From the NCBI RefSeq assembly GCF_000756375.1, contig NZ_JNFD01000006.1, positions 1 through 64,000 of the forward strand: 64,000 bases of DNA, read 5' to 3'. The stretch comes from Sphingopyxis sp. LC81. Lineage in GTDB: Bacteria; Pseudomonadota; Alphaproteobacteria; Sphingomonadales; Sphingomonadaceae. The notes under the pieces are model-generated. The model was not told where the DNA came from. It saw nothing but the letters and a program-made list of their open reading frames with translations, and made no database searches. A program made the position numbers and the translations under genes. Below are positions 45,073 through 53,525 of the stretch, in pieces (positions within the stretch are counted from its first letter, which is position 1; the number at the start of each line of letters is the position of its first letter).

Positions 45073-45852
45073 ATGATGGCGGAGCAACCGAAATTCGACC
45101 TGACGGGACGCGTGGCGCTGGTGACGGGGGCGTCTTCGGGCCTCGGCGCCGGCTTTGCCAGGGCGCTGGCGGCGGCGGGCGCGAAGGTCGTGCTCGCCGC
45201 GCGCCGCGCCGACAAGCTCGCCGAACAGGTCGCCGCGATCGAGGCAGCGGGCGGGCAGGCGATCGCCGTCAGCATGGACGTCACCGACGAGGCATCGACC
45301 ATCGCCGCCTATGATGCCGCGGAAGCCGCGTTCGGAACTGTCGACACGATCGTCGCCAACGCCGGGGTTGCGACCGAGAAGATGGCGATGAGCCTGTCGG
45401 TCGCCGACGTCGACTTCCTGCTCGCCGCCAATGTCCGCGGCGTCTTCCTGACCGCGAACGAGGGCGCCAAGCGGCTCGACAAGGCGGGGAGCCGCGAGAA
45501 GCAGCACGGCCGCATCGTCCTGATCGGCTCGATCACTGCCGAGAAGGTGTTTCCCGCAACCTCGGTCTATGGCGCGACCAAGGCGGCGGTGCGTCACCTC
45601 GGCAAGGCGCTCGCGCGCGAATGGGCGCGGCGCGGGATCAGCGTCAATGTGATCCAGCCCGGCTATTTCGAATCCGAAATGACCGCCGAATTGTTCGAGG
45701 GCGACGTCGGCGCGGCGATGGTGAAGAGCTTTCCACGCCAGCGGATGCGGCCGCCGAGCGACCTCCACGCGCCGCTGCTGCTGCTCTGCTCCGACGCCGC
45801 GCTCGGCATCACGGGCAGCGTGATCACCGTCGACGACGGGCAGACATTGTGA
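45073..45852 (+). CDS. Short-chain dehydrogenase/reductase (SDR)
   Basis: 259-aa classical SDR, an NAD(P)-dependent oxidoreductase. Cofactor loop 'LVTGASSGLGAG' near residue 19, 'VANAGVAT', catalytic Y166-GAT-K170, and 'NVIQPGYFESEM' after it. ATG 45073 follows AAGGAAAGGAAG; an ATG nine codons upstream has no ribosome site. Translation is coupled to the enoyl-CoA hydratase by a GTGA overlap, suggesting oxidation of a 3-hydroxyacyl-type intermediate, for example in fatty or branched-chain acid breakdown. The substrate is unknown. Confidence 0.88.
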   Translation: MMAEQPKFDLTGRVALVTGASSGLGAGFARALAAAGAKVVLAARRADKLAEQVAAIEAAGGQAIAVSMDVTDEASTIAAYDAAEAAFGTVDTIVANAGVATEKMAMSLSVADVDFLLAANVRGVFLTANEGAKRLDKAGSREKQHGRIVLIGSITAEKVFPATSVYGATKAAVRHLGKALAREWARRGISVNVIQPGYFESEMTAELFEGDVGAAMVKSFPRQRMRPPSDLHAPLLLLCSDAALGITGSVITVDDGQTL

Positions 45853-46637
45853 GCGAGCTGCTGATCGAGGCGCGCGGCGCGGTCGAGATCGCGACGCTCA
45901 ACCGCCCCGATCGCCTCAACGCGCTGAACGAGGCGCTGGTCGACGAACTCAACGCCTATTTCGGCGGACTTGCCGAGCGCCCCGACGTGCGCGTCGTTAT
46001 CCTGCGCGGTGCCGGGCGCGTTTTCTGCGCCGGGCTCGACATCCAGGAGGACCGGTCGTCGGACGAGACGCCGGTGCTCCGCACGCTGCGCACCCAGACG
46101 CGCATCGGCAATATCTATCGCAAGATGCGCGCCTGCCCGCAGCCGATCATCGCGCTCGGTCACGGCGCGGCATGCGGCGGCGGCCTGTCGCTGTTGCTCG
46201 CATCCGACGTGCGCTATGTGACGCCGTCGTTCAAGGCGAACGCCGCCTATATCCGCATCGGCCTCGGCGGCTGCGATATGGCGTCGAGCTATTTCCTGCC
46301 GCGCCTCGTGGGCGCGAGCCTCGCGTCGGAGATGATCCTGACCGGCCGCTTCATCGACGCCGAGCGTGCGTTGCGCGCGGGCCTCGTCAGCGAGATCGCC
46401 GAGGAAGCGGCATTGCTGGACCGCGGCCTCGCGCTCGCCGACGAGATGCTGGCGACGTCGCCCTATGGTCTGCGCCTCTCGAAACAGGCGCTGAACCTCA
46501 ACCTCGACGCGCCGAGTCTCGACGCCGCGATGGCGATCGAGGACCGTCAGCAGGTGATCCTTTCGGCGACCGAAGACCATCGCGAAGCGCTCGCCGCCTT
46601 CCTCGAGAAGCGTGCGCCCGAGTATCGCGAACGATAG
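45849..46637 (+). CDS. Enoyl-CoA hydratase/isomerase family protein
   Basis: 262-aa crotonase-fold protein starting at GTG 45849. Motifs: 'IATLNRPDRLNALNEALVDEL', the oxyanion-hole stretch 'RVFCAGLDIQED', and 'ALGHGAACGGGLSLLLASDV', the second oxyanion Gly region. The position often occupied by the first catalytic Glu is 'LGGCDMASSYFLPRLVGAS', with Asp in place of Glu, so true hydratase activity is not certain; isomerase, hydrolase or lyase members of the family have such changes. It is co-translated with the SDR. A longer frame to 45621 overlaps the SDR and is not used. Confidence 0.85.
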   Translation: MSELLIEARGAVEIATLNRPDRLNALNEALVDELNAYFGGLAERPDVRVVILRGAGRVFCAGLDIQEDRSSDETPVLRTLRTQTRIGNIYRKMRACPQPIIALGHGAACGGGLSLLLASDVRYVTPSFKANAAYIRIGLGGCDMASSYFLPRLVGASLASEMILTGRFIDAERALRAGLVSEIAEEAALLDRGLALADEMLATSPYGLRLSKQALNLNLDAPSLDAAMAIEDRQQVILSATEDHREALAAFLEKRAPEYRER

Positions 46638-46679
46638 GGTTACCGGCCCATTATCGCCCCCATTGACTCGGCGATATAT

Positions 46680-46696
46680 TGACATAGTAAGTGCCA
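46680..46696. promoter_or_regulatory. TetR-type operator copy upstream of sulfatase 1
   Basis: TGACAT-N5-GTGCCA, an imperfect 6-5-6 dyad that differs at one base per arm from the perfect dyad in front of sulfatase 2 (50132-50148). It is set in AT-rich sequence 47 bases before the sulfatase start. Confidence 0.5.
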
Positions 46697-46743
46697 TATC
46701 CCGAGGGGGTGGGAGTGATGGCAGTACGCAGGAGGACCACTAA

Positions 46744-48585
46744 ATGCCGGGTCGCTTAGGCGGGTCCCGGCGTGCTGCCATCATCATTACCGGCGCCCTG
46801 ATCGCCATGACGCCCGCGCAGGCGCAGCGTGCTCCATCCGCGCCAAAGCATCCCAATATCGTGATCCTGCTCGCCGACGACTGGGGCTTTTCGGACGTCG
46901 GTTCCTTCGGTTCCGAAATCGCGACGCCGAACATCGATGCACTGGCAAAAGCGGGGATGCGCTTCTCGAACTTCCATGTCGCGGGGTCGTGCTCGCCGAC
47001 GCGCGCGATGCTCCAGACGGGGGTGATGAATCACCGGAACGGGCTGGGCAACATGCCCGAGACGATCCCCGACGCGCATCGCGGCAAGCCCGGGTACGAC
47101 ACGGTGATGAACCTGCGCGTCGTGACGATCGCGCAGCTTCTGAAGGCGGCGGGTTACCGCACCTATCTCACCGGCAAATGGCACCTCGGCAGCGACGCCA
47201 AGCGCCTGCCGCACGCACGCGGTTACGACCGCGCCTACAGCCTCGCCGACGCCGGCGCCGACAATTTCGAACAGCGTCCGATCGAGGGCATGTACGACAG
47301 CGCCGCTTGGACCGAGAATGGCAAGCCCGCGACGCTGCCCAAGGATTATTACAGCTCGCATTTCGTCGTGCAGCGGATGATCGATTATATCGAGGCGGAC
47401 CGCAAAGGCGGCAAACCCTTTCTCGCGTCGATCAACTTCCTCGCCAATCATATCCCGGTACAGGCGCCCGACAGCGACATCGCGCGTTATTCGTCGATGT
47501 ACAAGGACGGCTGGACCGCGCTCCGCGAAGCGCGGGCGAAGCGCGCCGCGGCGCTCGGCATTGTCCCCGCGGGCGTGCCGATCGTCACGATGCCGACGAC
47601 GCCCGACTGGAAGAAACTCGACGCCGATGAGCGCGCCGCCGCGGTGCGCGTGATGCAGGCCTATGGCGGGATGGCGACCGCGATGGACCGCGAGGTCGGG
47701 CGGCTCGTCGCGCACCTCAAGGCCACGGGCGATTATGAGAACACGATCTTCGTCTTCCTCTCGGACAATGGCGCCGAGCCGACCAACCCCTTCAACAGCC
47801 TGCGCAACCGCCTGTATCTCGACATGCAATACGACCTCGCGACCGCGAACATCGGCCGGCGCGGCAGTTTCGCCGCGATCGGTCCCGGCTGGGCGAGCGC
47901 CGCGGCGTCGCCCTTGTCGGGGTACAAGTTCAGCGCCACCGAAGGCGGGCTGCGCGTGCCGCTGATCATCGCCTGGCCGGGCCATGCGGATATCCGCGCG
48001 GGCGGTATCAGCAACGGCCTCGCGCATGTCACCGACATCTTGCCGACGCTGACCGAGCTTGCCGGCGTGCCGGGCCACGGCGGAAGCTGGCAGGGCAAGG
48101 CGGTCGAGCCCGTCACCGGGCGCAGCCTTGTCCCCGTGCTGAATGGACAGCCGGGCAGCGTCCATGGCGACGCGCCGCTCGGTTACGAACTGTCGGGCAA
48201 CGCTGCGCTGTTCCGCGGCGATTACAAGCTGGTGCGCAACCTCGCGCCGACCGGCGACGGCAAATGGCGGCTGTTCAATCTCAAGGTCGATCCCGGCGAA
48301 ACGCGCGACCTGGCCGCGGCCGAGCCCGACCGCTTCGCCGCGATGGTGGTCGACTACCGCGCCTATGCGAAGGCGAACGGCGTGCTCGACATGCCCGCGG
48401 GCTACACCGCCGACGAACAGATCAACGCTTATGCCTTCGAACAGCAGGGTAAGCCGCGGCTGATCCGCCTCGGCCTCTGGATCGGTGCGGTCGTCGCCCT
48501 ACTGTCAGCCCTCGTCTGGGGCCTTCGCCGCCGGCGCCGGACGCGCCGTGTCGATCAGGCGGAACCCGATATGGTCGGTGCCTAG
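46744..48585 (+). CDS. Type I arylsulfatase, AtsA-like, C-terminally membrane anchored
   Basis: 613-aa alkaline-phosphatase-fold sulfatase that hydrolyses sulfate esters. The formylglycine signature is C83-SPTR ('GSCSPTRAMLQTGV'), where Cys83 must be oxidised. Metal ligands lie in 'ILLADDWGFSD' and 'VFLSDNGAEPTNP'. 'GPGWASAAASPLSGYKFSATEGG' is characteristic of Pseudomonas AtsA-like enzymes. An N-terminal signal ends near 'TPAQAQRA'; unusually the C-terminus carries a hydrophobic helix ('LGLWIGAVVALLSALVWGL') followed by an Arg-rich tail, so the enzyme is probably fixed to the inner membrane facing the periplasm. Start ATG 46744 behind AGGAGGA. Its last 81 bases overlap the convergent maturase gene. 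Confidence 0.88.
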   Translation: MPGRLGGSRRAAIIITGALIAMTPAQAQRAPSAPKHPNIVILLADDWGFSDVGSFGSEIATPNIDALAKAGMRFSNFHVAGSCSPTRAMLQTGVMNHRNGLGNMPETIPDAHRGKPGYDTVMNLRVVTIAQLLKAAGYRTYLTGKWHLGSDAKRLPHARGYDRAYSLADAGADNFEQRPIEGMYDSAAWTENGKPATLPKDYYSSHFVVQRMIDYIEADRKGGKPFLASINFLANHIPVQAPDSDIARYSSMYKDGWTALREARAKRAAALGIVPAGVPIVTMPTTPDWKKLDADERAAAVRVMQAYGGMATAMDREVGRLVAHLKATGDYENTIFVFLSDNGAEPTNPFNSLRNRLYLDMQYDLATANIGRRGSFAAIGPGWASAAASPLSGYKFSATEGGLRVPLIIAWPGHADIRAGGISNGLAHVTDILPTLTELAGVPGHGGSWQGKAVEPVTGRSLVPVLNGQPGSVHGDAPLGYELSGNAALFRGDYKLVRNLAPTGDGKWRLFNLKVDPGETRDLAAAEPDRFAAMVVDYRAYAKANGVLDMPAGYTADEQINAYAFEQQGKPRLIRLGLWIGAVVALLSALVWGLRRRRRTRRVDQAEPDMVGA

Positions 48586-49443
48586 GCTGCGCTCCTGGAA
48601 CTGGCGCGCGGCGGGGCGGTATCGCGCGCAATAATTGGCGGCGCAGAGGAAGCTGCCGCCCTTGATCACATTGCTCTCGCCGCCCGCCTTGTTCGTCGTC
48701 CATTCCCACACATTGCCGATCAGGTCGTGGACGCCATGCCGGTCGGCGGGGAAGCAGGCGACCGGCGCGCGGCCGGTGAAGCCGTCGGTGCCAAGATCGC
48801 GCGCCGGAAAGGCGCCCTGATAATAATTGGCCAGCGGCTTGCCCGCCTTGTCGACCGGGACATTGCGGTCGGCGCCGCCGGTCGCCGCGGCCAGCTCCCA
48901 CTGTTCCTCGCTCGGCAGCGCTTTGCCCTTCCATTTGGCATAGGCGAGCGCATCGTCATAACCGATCTGCACCACCGGATCGCGGCCGCGTCCGTCGATA
49001 TTCGTCTTGGGACCTGCCGGATGCCGCCACTCGGCGCCGACGACCCAGCGCCACCAGTTCGGATTGCCGTCGGTCGGCGCGGTGAACACCGCGGAGCCCG
49101 GGATCAGCATATCGGGCGGCGCGCCGGGAAGCTCGGGCGGGTCCTGCTCGGCGAGCGTCTTATACCCCGTTGCCTTCACAAATTCGGCGAATTCGGCGTT
49201 GGTGACCTCGTGCGTCGACATCCAGAATCCCGTGACGGTTGCGTCGCGCGCCGGGCCTTCCTCGGGCAGGTGCGCATCGGCGCCCATCGCGAAGGTCGCG
49301 CCGGGGATCCACACATAATCCTCTGCGGGCATCGCCGGACATTCGGGCGGCTTCGCGTCGGCAAGCGGCGCGTCCTTCGCTTCGCCGCACGCCGCGAGCG
49401 CGCCGAGCATTGCGAGCGACAACAGGACCGAAGCTTCGCGCAT
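48505..49443 (-). CDS. Formylglycine-generating enzyme (SUMF1 family), predicted lipoprotein
   Basis: 312-aa FGE-sulfatase domain protein that would convert the sulfatase-motif Cys to formylglycine using O2 and copper. The active-site pair C267-x4-C272 ('GSFLCAANYCARYR') is intact, as in aerobic FGEs; many SUMF1-domain proteins lack it. The domain starts 'DYVWIPGATFAMGAD' and includes 'LPSEEQWELAAATGG' and 'LIGNVWEWTT'. The N-terminus 'REASVLLSLAMLGALAACGE' is a lipoprotein signal with lipobox LAAC, which would place the enzyme outside the cytosol, whereas characterised bacterial FGEs are cytosolic. The ATG overlaps the TetR stop by one base (TGATG), so both form one operon. Confidence 0.85.
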   Translation of the reverse strand: MREASVLLSLAMLGALAACGEAKDAPLADAKPPECPAMPAEDYVWIPGATFAMGADAHLPEEGPARDATVTGFWMSTHEVTNAEFAEFVKATGYKTLAEQDPPELPGAPPDMLIPGSAVFTAPTDGNPNWWRWVVGAEWRHPAGPKTNIDGRGRDPVVQIGYDDALAYAKWKGKALPSEEQWELAAATGGADRNVPVDKAGKPLANYYQGAFPARDLGTDGFTGRAPVACFPADRHGVHDLIGNVWEWTTNKAGGESNVIKGGSFLCAANYCARYRPAARQFQERSLGTDHIGFRLIDTARPAPAAKAPDEG

Positions 49444-50069
49444 CAATCTTCTTCGACGATCGTCGCCATCACCGCGTCGACCATCTGCCCCATCACCGCC
49501 CCGGCCTCTTCGGCCGACAGGCTCTGGTCGTGGCGCAGCGTGCGCCAGGTCTGGAAGGACAGCGCGGCGCACAAGGCCTCGACGCCGATACGGTCGGCGC
49601 GGACCGAAGCGGGGAGCAGGCGGACGATCAGCTCGCGCTCGAGCATCACGACGCGGCTATATTGCCCCATCAGGAAGGGCGACTGGTAACGCTTGATGTT
49701 GGCGGCGAGGCGGAAGGGTAGCGTCGCCTCGAACACGTCGACCCGCCGGCGGACGAGTTCCCCAATATTGGCGCGCCACGGCTGGTCGGGATAGGGCGCC
49801 ACGACGATCGGCATCACGCGCTCGGTGATTGTCGCCGTGATCTCGGCATAAAGCGCGTCCATATCGTCGAAATGGCGGAATACGGTGCGCAGGCCGATGC
49901 CCGCCTCTTCGGCGACGCGCGCCGCGCTCGGCGACAGGTCGCCCGCGACGATCAGCTCCATCATCGCCTCGACGATGCGCTTGTGGCTCGACCGCCCGCG
50001 TTCGCGGCGGCCGTCGACCCTGCCGGGCTCGATCTTTGGCGCGTCTATCTTCTTCACCCCTGTCGTCAT
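49443..50069 (-). CDS. TetR-family repressor of the sulfatase cluster
   Basis: 208-aa TetR regulator. A basic N-terminal extension is followed by the helix-turn-helix 'SPSAARVAEEAGIGLRTVFRHFDDMDALY' region (about residues 45-75) and an all-helical ligand domain. ATG 50069 with AGGAAGG upstream is chosen; an open frame to 50174 would cover the operator. It is divergent from sulfatase 2 and co-transcribed with the maturase. A perfect dyad in the divergent spacer and a near copy before sulfatase 1 suggest that it represses itself, the maturase and both sulfatases. The inducer is presumably the sulfated compound or its product. Confidence 0.87.
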   Translation of the reverse strand: MTTGVKKIDAPKIEPGRVDGRRERGRSSHKRIVEAMMELIVAGDLSPSAARVAEEAGIGLRTVFRHFDDMDALYAEITATITERVMPIVVAPYPDQPWRANIGELVRRRVDVFEATLPFRLAANIKRYQSPFLMGQYSRVVMLERELIVRLLPASVRADRIGVEALCAALSFQTWRTLRHDQSLSAEEAGAVMGQMVDAVMATIVEED

Positions 50070-50131
50070 GACCTTCCTGCTGGCCCGGCTTGGCGCCCGG
50101 GTCAAACAATCTTGCGTATCGGGCAATATAG

Positions 50132-50148
50132 TGACACATATAGTGTCA
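50132..50148. promoter_or_regulatory. TetR operator in the tetR / sulfatase 2 divergent promoter
   Basis: TGACAC-N5-GTGTCA, a perfect 6-5-6 dyad in an AT-rich stretch, 62 bases from the tetR start and 42 from the sulfatase 2 start. The same pattern with two changes stands before sulfatase 1 at 46680. Confidence 0.6.
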
Positions 50149-50190
50149 ATAGTTTTACAGCAAGCCGGACGCATGGATTAGGGGCCGAAG

Positions 50191-51837
50191 ATGAAGAAAA
50201 CATGGGTTGCCCTGTGCGTATTGGCCGCTGCCGGTGCGGGCGGATATTGGGCCTTCGAGGCGAATAAATACAAGCTTCCGGGCCTCGTTCAGGACTGGCA
50301 GGATCCCGTGCAGCCGAACCGCGCGGTCGCCTGGCAACAGGGGCCAAGGGAAGCGCCTGCCACTCCGTCGGGGGACAAAAATCCCCCCAACATCATCCTG
50401 ATCGTCGCCGACGATCTCGGCTACAACGACATCAGCCTGGGCGGCGGCGGGGTCGCGGGTGGGATCGTCAAGACGCCGAACATCGACTCGATCGCGCGCG
50501 AAGGAATCAACTTCACCACCGCTTATGCCGCGAACGCGACCTGCTCGCCGTCGCGCGCGGCGATGATGACAGGGCGCTATCCGACGCGCTTCGGCTTCGA
50601 ATATACGGCGGTGCCGGTCGAGTTCGCCGAAAGCGTTTCGCACGGCGAGGGGGTCGGACCGCACCGTGCGATCTTCCACAAAGACCTGATCACACCCGAA
50701 ATCCCCGACTATCCCGACATGGGCGTGCCCGCGAGCGAAGTGACGATCGCTGAGGCGGTGAAGGCCGCGGGCTATCACACGCTCCACATCGGCAAATGGC
50801 ATCTGGGCGAGGCGCCGACGCTGCAGCCGCAGGCGCAGGGTTTCGACGAAAGCCTCGCGGTGCTCGGCGGTGCGGCGATGTTTCTGCCCGAGGATGACGC
50901 CGATGCGGTGAATGCGAAGCTGCCATGGGATCCGATCGACCGCTTCATCTGGGCCAATTTGCGCCATGCGGTGACCTTCAACGGCGGCCAACGCTTCCAT
51001 CCCAAGGGCCATATGACCGACTATTTCGCCGATCAGGCGATCGCGGCGATCGAGGCGAACCGGAACCGGCCCTTCTTCCTCTATCTCGCGTTCAACGCGC
51101 CGCACACGCCGTTTCAGGCGACGAAAGCGGACTATGCAAAGCTGCCGCAGATCAGGGACCACAAGACGCGCGTTTACGGTGCGATGATCGCGCAGCTCGA
51201 CCGCCGCATCGGCGACGTGATGGCAAAGCTGAAAGAAGCGGGGATCGACGACAATACCCTCGTCATCTTCACCAGCGACAATGGCGGCGCCTGGTACACT
51301 GGCATCGACCGCCTGAACGCACCCTATCGCGGATGGAAAGCCACTTTCTTCGAAGGCGGCATCCGCACCCCCTTCTTCATGCGCTGGCCGGGGCATATCG
51401 CGCCCGGATCGACGCGCGCCGACGTAACCGGGCATATCGACCTCTTCTCGACCATCGCGGCCGCGGCGGGGGCGAAGGCGCCGGCCGACCGGATCGTCGA
51501 CAGCGAGAATATCTTGGCCGGCCCGGCAAAGCGCGCGGCGCTTTATTGGCGCTCGGGAGATTATCGCGCCGTGCGCGCGGGCGACTGGAAATTGCAGGTG
51601 ACGAAGCGGCCCGAAAAGGCGCGCCTATACAATCTCGCCGTCGATCCGACCGAACGGCATGACCTCGCCGCAAGCGAGCCGCAGCGCGTCGCCGAGCTTC
51701 GCGCAATGATCGACGCGCAGAACAGGGGCATGGCCAAGCCCATCTGGCCGGGGTTGGTCGAAGCGCCGGTACGGATCGACGTGCCGCAGAATGCGCCGTG
51801 GAAAGACGGCCAGGACTATGTCTACTGGACGAACTAA
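50191..51837 (+). CDS. Type I sulfatase with N-terminal membrane anchor
   Basis: 548-aa S1 sulfatase. Formylglycine motif C118-SPSR ('NATCSPSRAAMMTGRYP'), metal ligands in 'LIVADDLGYND' and 'VIFTSDNGGAWYTG', and substrate-site His/Lys in 'HIGKWHLGEAP'. The N-terminus ('KKTWVALCVLAAAGAGGYWAF') is a single hydrophobic segment without a clear cleavage site, so the protein is probably anchored in the inner membrane. It differs in length and loops from sulfatase 1 and resembles the arylsulfatase B/N-acetylgalactosamine sulfatase group, so the two probably act on different esters. It ends in a four-base overlap with the convergent regulator. Confidence 0.87.
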   Translation: MKKTWVALCVLAAAGAGGYWAFEANKYKLPGLVQDWQDPVQPNRAVAWQQGPREAPATPSGDKNPPNIILIVADDLGYNDISLGGGGVAGGIVKTPNIDSIAREGINFTTAYAANATCSPSRAAMMTGRYPTRFGFEYTAVPVEFAESVSHGEGVGPHRAIFHKDLITPEIPDYPDMGVPASEVTIAEAVKAAGYHTLHIGKWHLGEAPTLQPQAQGFDESLAVLGGAAMFLPEDDADAVNAKLPWDPIDRFIWANLRHAVTFNGGQRFHPKGHMTDYFADQAIAAIEANRNRPFFLYLAFNAPHTPFQATKADYAKLPQIRDHKTRVYGAMIAQLDRRIGDVMAKLKEAGIDDNTLVIFTSDNGGAWYTGIDRLNAPYRGWKATFFEGGIRTPFFMRWPGHIAPGSTRADVTGHIDLFSTIAAAAGAKAPADRIVDSENILAGPAKRAALYWRSGDYRAVRAGDWKLQVTKRPEKARLYNLAVDPTERHDLAASEPQRVAELRAMIDAQNRGMAKPIWPGLVEAPVRIDVPQNAPWKDGQDYVYWTN

Positions 51838-53444
51838 AGCCCGGTGCCCTGCAGCGCCCGCTCGATCATCTCGCGTCCGCTCGTCGCGGCAAAGGGAAAG
51901 GATCGCAGGAAAGTCCCCCGCGACACTTGCGGGTCGAGCTGCCGCGCCCGCCCGATCCACTGTGCCGCGCGCTCGTGATTGCCCGACGCCTCGGCGGCGA
52001 TCGCGGCGATCACCGCGATATGCTTGTGTGCGCCCGGCGACTGCGCCGCGCGCTCGCCCCATTCGAGCGCGCTCTGGTGGTCGCCGCGCATCAACGCGCT
52101 GACCGAGCGCACCCCCAGCATCGCATAGCGTAAAGGATCGAGGGGGCTCAGACGCAGCGCCAGTTCGGCATGTTCGTCGCTGTGGCCGACGTCGCATTGC
52201 GTCATCTCGGCCCATGCTTTCGAATAGATCGCCTGCGCATAATTGGGGCTGAGAGCGATCGCCGCCGAAAGGCGCTCCATGCTTTCGGGCACCGCGTCGG
52301 CGAACCATAAAGAGCGGCCGAGGTTGAGATGCGCGAAGGGATCGAGCGGATCGAGCTGCACCGCGCGCTCGGCAAAGGACCGCGCCTGCTCCGCCATCGC
52401 CTCGGGATCGTCCGAATATTGCAGGAAGCAATCCTGAAAGCGCGTGAACGACAGCCCCGACAGCGCGCGCGAGAAATTGGGGTCGCGCGCCAGCGCCTGC
52501 GCGAACAGTCCCGCCGCACGCGCATTGTCCGACCGGTTGAAGCGGAACATATGGTCGAGCCCGAGGTGATAGGACGACCAGGCGTCGAGCCCGGCCTCGG
52601 GCATGCGGCGCGCGCGTTCGACTTCGTTCTGGACGATCCGCGTTTCGAGGTTGGCGATCACGGCCTCCAGCACCTCGCCGCGCAGTTCGTGCAATTCGTC
52701 GCGGCCGGCGGTGAAGCGGTCGGCCCACACCACCGCGCTGTCGCATGTTCGTGCAAGGCTGACTGACAGGGTGACATGGCCGGCGGCTTCCTCGAGCGTA
52801 CCCGTCAGGCAGTAACGGACACCCAGCGCCGCGCCGACCTGTTCGCAGCTTGCCTCCTGTCCGCGAAAGCGGAAGGTCGAGGTGCGCGCGATCACCAGCA
52901 GCCAGCGCAGCCGCGACAGATCGCCAATCAGCTCGTCGGCCAGCGCATCGGCGACGACCGACAGCGCTCCGGGACCGCCGACGAGATGAAAGGGGAGCAC
53001 CGCGATCGAGGGCCGCTCCTCGACGGCGGGGGCAGGGGGCGATGGATCGGCGGCGGGCGCGGCGAACCGCCGCACGGGGCCGGGCGCCTGCTCGAACAGG
53101 ACCGGCGCGCCGAACCGAAAGCCCTTGCCGTGAACGGTGCGGATGAAGCGCTGTTCCTTGCCGTCATCGCCCAGCGCCTGCCGCGCCGCCTTGATGCGCG
53201 AGGCCACCGCGGCTTCGGAGACGATCCGCCCGCCCCAGATCTTCTCGATGATCTCGTCCTTGCTGACGAGGCGGTCGGCGTTGCTCGCGAGCAGGATCAG
53301 CAGCGACAGCACCTGCGGCTCCAGATGTTTCGCCCGCCCGTGTTCGCGCAGCTCGAACTTGCCCGGATCGAGCTCGAAGCCTTCAAAGCGGTAGATCAGG
53401 GCGGCGCCGAACGACAAGCCAGCATTTCTCCATAACTTCTCCAT
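51834..53444 (-). CDS. Winged-helix (OmpR/CadC-type) regulator with TPR domain
   Basis: 536-aa protein with an N-terminal Trans_reg_C DNA-binding domain ('FELDPGKFELREHG', 'LVSKDEIIEKIWGG', 'IKAARQALGDDG', 'FIRTVHGKGFRFG', about residues 10-100), a proline/alanine linker, a TolB-like segment 'IAVLPFHLVGG' and several TPR repeats to the C-terminus. No membrane helix separates the parts, unlike CadC, so it is a soluble regulator of the HilA or cyclase-associated type. The start is uncertain: ATG 53444 has GAAGATGG upstream and is preferred to ATG 53459. It is divergent from the methyltransferase gene and may control it. Confidence 0.8.
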   Translation of the reverse strand: MEKLWRNAGLSFGAALIYRFEGFELDPGKFELREHGRAKHLEPQVLSLLILLASNADRLVSKDEIIEKIWGGRIVSEAAVASRIKAARQALGDDGKEQRFIRTVHGKGFRFGAPVLFEQAPGPVRRFAAPAADPSPPAPAVEERPSIAVLPFHLVGGPGALSVVADALADELIGDLSRLRWLLVIARTSTFRFRGQEASCEQVGAALGVRYCLTGTLEEAAGHVTLSVSLARTCDSAVVWADRFTAGRDELHELRGEVLEAVIANLETRIVQNEVERARRMPEAGLDAWSSYHLGLDHMFRFNRSDNARAAGLFAQALARDPNFSRALSGLSFTRFQDCFLQYSDDPEAMAEQARSFAERAVQLDPLDPFAHLNLGRSLWFADAVPESMERLSAAIALSPNYAQAIYSKAWAEMTQCDVGHSDEHAELALRLSPLDPLRYAMLGVRSVSALMRGDHQSALEWGERAAQSPGAHKHIAVIAAIAAEASGNHERAAQWIGRARQLDPQVSRGTFLRSFPFAATSGREMIERALQGTGL

Positions 53445-53525
53445 GCCATCTTCAAGCATGGGACCACGGAAAGCCTATTCAGCGTCATATCGAACCGGCA
53501 CCCGGTTCCGTTCAAGGAGGCTATC

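Noticed and set aside
46744-51837. Sulfatases as part of the mannan locus (sulfated mannan)
   Set aside because: They have their own TetR and operators and are separated by an antiporter and an unrelated acyl-CoA-type operon; no shared site was seen.
51834-53444. Adenylate cyclase or membrane CadC sensor
   Set aside because: There is no cyclase catalytic domain and no transmembrane helix; only the winged helix, a TolB-like segment and TPR repeats are visible.
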